64,000 nt of DNA from Polyodon spathula (Eukaryota; Chordata; Actinopteri; Acipenseriformes; Polyodontidae). Position numbers and translations under genes: made by a program. A model generated the notes under the pieces. That model saw nothing but the letters and a program-made list of their open reading frames with translations. It searched no databases and was not told the DNA's origin. This document shows positions 59,590-64,000 of this stretch, one piece after another; the first letter of the stretch is position 1; every line of letters starts with the position of its first letter. Where the stretch lies: contig NC_054555.1 of assembly GCF_017654505.1 (NCBI RefSeq), forward strand, positions 8,748,335-8,812,334, given 5' to 3'.

Positions 59590-60615
59590 AAAACACATTT
59601 AAATTAAGACAAAACCAGAATAGTCCCAAATTTAACTTAATTATATGTAATTTATTGTTGACTTATTAAAAATAAATTGCCAATGTCCATTTATCATGAA
59701 TGTCTGCATCAAAAGTGGCATATCGAAACTTATGATGGGCTGAGTTTCAAATGACTGAGTAAGGCAGGGGAGCAGCTGAGATGGAGGCTGAAGCCAGACT
59801 TTGAGGTGAGCCTGTGTCCTCGTTATATGGGAGGCACACATATTGAAGTCTGTTTTCATCCTTTCGGATCTCAAAAGATGTTTTTGTTAGTTATCCACGT
59901 CGTGCCAGATTAAGTTGAAGATCAACCAGATTTTACGCACGAATCCGACCACAGTGTCAGGGGACAGTTTACCAAAAAGGCTTTAAATCCAGGACGATAA
60001 TTCAAAGGAGGGGGGGGGGGGGGGGGTTATTTGTTGTTAAAATGTCTACTGTTAAAATATCTGTTTAGTCCAGCACTCAGCATTATAAAATTGGAGACTT
60101 CTGCACTGGCATAAACTTCCCTTAATGTTGTTGAGATATTTTGGGCTTATTTCCTTAAAATTAATGTCCATATTGTTTTCTTTAAGTATATTAGCAGCCC
60201 ATGCTGTATTTTTTTGTGTTTTTTTTTTTTTCAATCTTTGTTTTTTTCTATTTGATTTAACTGTTCCTCATCTACTGTTATGCGTCTACTCTTGACAGTT
60301 GCTGGTGCACATTTTTTTCAGTTTAGGTGGACTGCTGTCTATCTGTTTCATCCCCAAATATATTAAGGGAAATAGGTGGAATGTCACTCATTTTTGGCTG
60401 TGGTTTTGTAACTAATAACAAATAAAATGGCAGTTTGTCATGGAATTTAGAATGTAGTGGTGCGTAGTGATTTATTCAGTGTGAAGCGGCTCATTATGTT
60501 ACAAGCCATGGTATATGCTATCTACTTGCAGTCAAATGATTAACCAATCTGTTTAACCAATCAGAGATTGTTATTTTATCCATGCCATATGCATTACTGT
60601 TTGTATTACAGCAGC
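59590..60615. other. Unassigned non-coding DNA with poly(G)
   Basis: A run of 17 G lies at 60010-60026. Nothing else is recognised. Confidence 0.5.
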
Positions 60616-60621
60616 GGTTCC

Positions 60622-61015
60622 CACACTTCTGCTTTCACACTGCTTTTGATAAAGCAGGGTTGACCTGAGTGACAGAAGTAAGTAAATCAATGCCCTGGAA
60701 GCAGCTTGTTACAGACGCTTCCATCCAAGCTTCTTTGGTTTCAACCATCACCCAAATGTTGATTAGAGAAAATGTTTCTTCACCCCTGCTGCAATCTGGC
60801 TCATGGTGTGTCTCAAACAACAAAAATATGGCTAAACAGAATAAACAAAAAACGTTCCTTGCGGAAGCATGTTGACCCACATCCTGAGGTGGGTCGCTAG
60901 GACCCGGGTCAACCCGGGTACGACACAGGTATGTGGTTCATACTATGCAGGATTATGACTAGGGTATCCATAACCAAGGTCCAGACCTGTGTAGGAGTGT
61001 CAGTGTGAAAAGGGC
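60622..61015. mobile_element. MITE, copy 2, left end lost
   Basis: It is collinear with 53095-53530: TTTCACACTGCTTTTG, GCTTCCATCCAAGCTTCT, GCATGTTGACCCACATCCT and GACCCGGGTCAACC. It ends TGTGAAAAGGGC at 61015. The left inverted repeat is missing. An internal block (about 100 bp in copy 1, between TTCC and AGCATG) is absent, so the copies differ by indels. Confidence 0.8.
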
Positions 61016-61034
61016 TTTAGAGTAATTAACATTC

Positions 61035-61294
61035 CAATGGGAAAATAGTTACTTCCTGTTCAGAAACAGGAGCTGCAAGAGTTGGTGATGTTTTTTCTGA
61101 TGTACCCAGTAGAACTATTGTGATCAAACATGCTATTGTTATTCTGCCAGATGTCAGGGTACAGGAGAGATCATACTGGATCATGGAAAGATCTCGGCCC
61201 ATGCTCGAGCAAGGAGTCATCCCGCCTTGTAGGAGTGAGTGGGGCTGACCTTTAGTAATGGTTCCTAAGAAGGATGCCACCAATTGTTCAATGC
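61035..61294 (+). pseudogene. Ty3/Gypsy pol relic, reverse transcriptase N-terminal part
   Basis: Plus-strand fragments read QKQELQEL, then FSDVPSRT, then LEQGVIPPCRSEWG and MVPKKDAT. These match the conserved start of Gypsy reverse transcriptase (family pattern ...LGVIxPSxSPWxSPxVxVxKKDG). Stops and at least one frame shift are present. The region is cut by a solo LTR at 61300 and resumes at 61880. The minus-strand open frame of 144 codons here is a shadow. Confidence 0.85.
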
Positions 61295-61299
61295 ATATC

Positions 61300-61874
61300 A
61301 CTACAAAGACGGCTGTAGTGGGGACGTCAGACCAGAAGAAACACACAGTGCAGAGAGAAGAAATGATAAATGGATGCGCTGCTGCAAGGTTTATTACTAC
61401 AAAATAAAACTGGACAAAAACAGGACACGGCCCTGGCAGCCAAAACAAAGAGACAAACAAAACTGACTAATACTAAACAAAAAACATGGTGAGCAGATAT
61501 TTTACTTCTATTATTATGATCACAATTATTACCTCCGTCTCCTATCCCGTTCTCCACTCACCGAACACCCAACCCCGAGTGAATAAAACGTGAATGTATA
61601 TACATTGTTGTGCTGGGATTCAATTACCAATTAATTATTCACTTGAATCCCAGCACGTGGATTAATTATGTGCAACCTCGTGCTCACATATTAAATACTT
61701 TAAATGCACGTGAAGTGATGTACAATCCTGTGCCTAAATACAATTATACATTTTTAAACACACGTGAAACACAGACCCGTTTATATCTTGTGTACCAATG
61801 CCTATACACCAACATTTAACACACCACATGCAACATATACAGAAAATACACACAGGGGCAGGAACTTTGTCACA
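61300..61874 (-). mobile_element. Solo LTR, family A, copy 3, nested in Gypsy pol
   Basis: The 575-bp unit has the family A sequence throughout; read on minus it begins TGTGACAAAGTTCC. It is flanked by ATATC at 61295-61299 and 61875-61879, a 5-bp target duplication. The inner end is slightly eroded (ACTACAAAG for TGTCACAAAG). No primer-binding site or internal region is attached. It interrupts a Gypsy reverse transcriptase, so it is the younger insertion. Its hairpin (61610-61656) is perfect, though the stem differs from that of copy 1. Confidence 0.9.
61610..61656. promoter_or_regulatory. Perfect 14-bp hairpin in LTR family A, copy 3
   Basis: GTGCTGGGATTCAA (61610-61623) and TTGAATCCCAGCAC (61643-61656) pair perfectly around a 19-nt AT-rich loop, at the place of the copy 1 hairpin. 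Confidence 0.9.
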
Positions 61875-61879
61875 ATATC

Positions 61880-62400
61880 CCATGCCTCGAGTGGACAAAC
61901 TCCGACAGACTGGGGAAAACTCGATTTACCTTGAAGGATCGGACAAAAGGATACTGACAAATTCCACTAACTCTCAGCTCATGAGAGAAACTGCTTTCTC
62001 TACCCCAGATGGGCTGTTCCATTTCCAGACTGCATGGAGCCCCAGCAACCTTCCAGAGTAATGGACCAGGTCCTCTAACCCCATCGGAAATATGCAAATG
62101 CATGTATTGATGATGTGGTTGTTTTTAGCTCTACAGTCTGAGGGAAACGAGACTAACAGCCGATCTGAATAAATCATGAGTAACGGGTGGGTAAAACCAG
62201 TAGCCTTTAAGGTTTCAGCAAGGAGTTCAACCTTCAGACTGAAGCCTCCGATGTTGGTCTGGGGGCTGTTCTGTCCCGAAAAGTAGACGGAGTAAAACAT
62301 CCCATTTTATATACGAACAGAAAAATGTTTCCAAGGGAAAGAAACTACTCTGTCATCGAGAAAGAGTGGTCAATTTATTTCAGCCCTGATAAAGATTTTT
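61880..62400 (+). pseudogene. Ty3/Gypsy pol relic, reverse transcriptase and RNase H
   Basis: In shifting frames the plus strand shows YPMPRVDKL, then TAFSTPDGLFHFQ, then CIDDVVVFS (catalytic box, family form YxDDVVVFS, with Tyr replaced by Cys near 62110). RNase H follows with [20 protein letters not shown] (about 62221-62280; the usual TDAS has Asp changed to Glu), HPILYTNRK and [12 protein letters not shown] deletion removed the usual MPFGL segment near 62030. Stops and frame shifts make it non-functional. Similarity fades after about 62400; no integrase is seen. Confidence 0.92.
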
Positions 62401-62409
62401 GGACATCTA

Positions 62410-64000
62410 CAAAAAGCCAAGAAATAATACAGAAACAGAAGCCCATAGATGCAGCGTTGTAATCGTTAGATCCACATAAGGGACATGACTCTATGGCCAT
62501 TGCCCTCTGTAATCATCTGTTGAGCCAAAAGTAAGTCATGTTCTTTTTTTCTGTAGTTTTTAATCCTTATGGTTTAAAATGATGTTCAATTACAGGAAGA
62601 AATCTCCAGTGAGGTGTGAGCATGTCTGTACTTCAAACCTCCCGATCACATGAAACAAAATTATTTTCAACTAGTTGTATATCACTGCTGCCTCTGGGAA
62701 TACAGTTGTACTTTCCATCATCTGCCTATTTGTACTCTTCCTTTTCCTTCTATTTTGTTTTCTTTCTCTTTTGCCTGTAAATACTAAGCACACCCTAATC
62801 TTTCAGCTAGTCCATCTAATTAGCATTTAACAGATGTTGACAAAAACTTGCTTTTGTTAGCATTTATGACAGCCTTTATTATTCTTGTCTTTTCTATTGT
62901 TACACTGAAATTGCCATTTGCAAATTATTTCCAAATCTATCTATTTTTAGTTCTTGCTTGTATTTTTTGTCCTTTTTAATTTTGATTTCCTTGGCGATAG
63001 ACAATGATGTAATGGGCTTGTTTACCACATACAATCTCTTTTATACTTGTCAGTTACATAGATTTCCTGTTTTGTATTTATGTATTATGTATTTAAATAA
63101 ATATGTATTTATTTGTTTGTTTATTGCAGTTGCTTGCATTGTTTCTGCTTGATTAAAGGCCCTGCGGGAACAGGTACAGAGTACTAATGGAACTGATGTC
63201 AGACATTGGCCTTCAATCCTTTATTCAAAAAGCACACTTCTTAAAAAAAAAAAAAAAAAAAAGCCAATTAGACCAAATAGAATGGAGGTGCTGAGGTAGT
63301 ACAACACAATGTCTGCCTTTGTAAACAGGTCAGGTTAATAGTAAATGCAAAGCAGAAATGAGAGCATATTTGGCCTCAATTCAAATTCCCAAAGTTGCAC
63401 TCAACACAGAGTTCCAGCCACCTGATCTTGGCTTGAAGGGACACAGGAATGATGAAATGCAGCGACTTACACAGACTCAAGGAAAGAGACAAGAACTACC
63501 CTCATAGAATAAATTAAAAGATTAGATACATATCTGACATGACAAAAAATTATGAAAAGTGTGAAAGACAAGAACACCCCCACCAAGAGGAAATAATCAC
63601 CACATGGACCCAATTTCATTAGAATGAAGGATAAAAAAAAGACTAGAGGCTGGTTTTATAGACCCTGATTAGCTCTAATCTTGGATTAATTTATCTAAAA
63701 TAACATTAGGTAGTCCAAGATGAGTGCTATGAGATTGCTGAATGATTGTTAAGGAGATTGTTATGAAGCGTGATTGAAATGGCTGGCTGAGAAAGCAAAT
63801 CGGGTTAAATTGACAAAACTGGAAATATTTGTCTACTGCTCAGGATGGATATTTGCTGAAAGTTGCCTGATCTGATTGCACTGATTTAAGAGTGCTTCCT
63901 CTCCTGTGGACTGCCCCCATCTCTCCATAGAAAACTACAGATTAGAGCCTTCGCTGCCTCTGGATTGTTTAGAAGCCTGCCGCAAGTCATATATCACACA
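62410..64000. other. Unassigned non-coding DNA
   Basis: No gene is recognised. There is a poly(A) run at 63242-63260. The 63300-63480 part is complex and repeat-free. Confidence 0.5.

Noticed and set aside
59258..59591. Overlapping frames of 109 (minus) and 102 (plus) codons
   Set aside because: They fall inside a tRNA-derived SINE and have no domain features.
61026..61460. 144-codon minus-strand frame with hydrophobic stretches
   Set aside because: It crosses the boundary between a Gypsy pol relic and an LTR, both recognisable on their own; it is antisense chance.

Overview
This looks like vertebrate, non-coding nuclear DNA. It is AT-rich and full of microsatellites, SINEs, LINE and LTR fragments and Tc1/hAT-type DNA transposons. 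I found no host exon, tRNA, rRNA, operon or CRISPR array on either strand. The repeat types suggest a ray-finned fish: Tc1 elements whose ends begin CAGTGCTGTGAAAAAG, tRNA-headed SINEs with an AATTGGG(R)GAAAA tail, and a LINE whose 3' end carries a GGGCCGAATGGCC stretch. From memory of similar repeats a sturgeon or paddlefish is my best guess; this is inference, not a search result. The window reads as a gene desert or a very large intron.

Layout. 0-17 kb: mostly unique AT-rich DNA with a Tc1 relic (2.6-2.9 kb, minus), a possible hAT-type element (7.07-7.96 kb), a V-SINE-like SINE (12.8-13.06 kb) and a 15-bp minisatellite (13.27 kb). 17.15-19.4 kb: a transposon with long inverted repeats, then a hAT-like element with an exact 8-bp target duplication that has an LTR (family A) inside it. 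22.7-23.5 kb: a 5'-truncated LINE with a clean ORF. 28.2 kb: a 46-bp piece of minisatellite inserted between duplicated flanks. 29.9-31.2 kb: a 1.2-kb purine-rich minisatellite just downstream of a TATA box. 33.6-34.5 kb: a truncated Tc1 element. 35.5-36.0 kb: a solo LTR (family B) with perfect 5-bp target duplications. 38.6-39.2 kb: a related LTR-like unit with a minisatellite. 39.5-41.46 kb (minus): a family A LTR, a primer-binding site and a Gag-like CCHC ORF. 53.0 and 60.6 kb: two copies of one MITE. 55.7-56.4 kb: a pogo-like end and a Tc1 relic. 58.4-58.9 kb: a second family B LTR. 61.05-62.4 kb: a Ty3/Gypsy pol relic split by a nested family A solo LTR with target duplications.

The most interesting signal is in the LTRs. 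In both families a hairpin lies immediately upstream of the TATA box. In family A the stem differs between copies, yet several substitutions are paired so that base pairing is kept. In family B each copy has its own private minisatellite at the same place, just downstream of the TATA box. Together these suggest an under-described LTR promoter architecture that promotes tandem-repeat birth. No gene network can be described because no host genes are visible.
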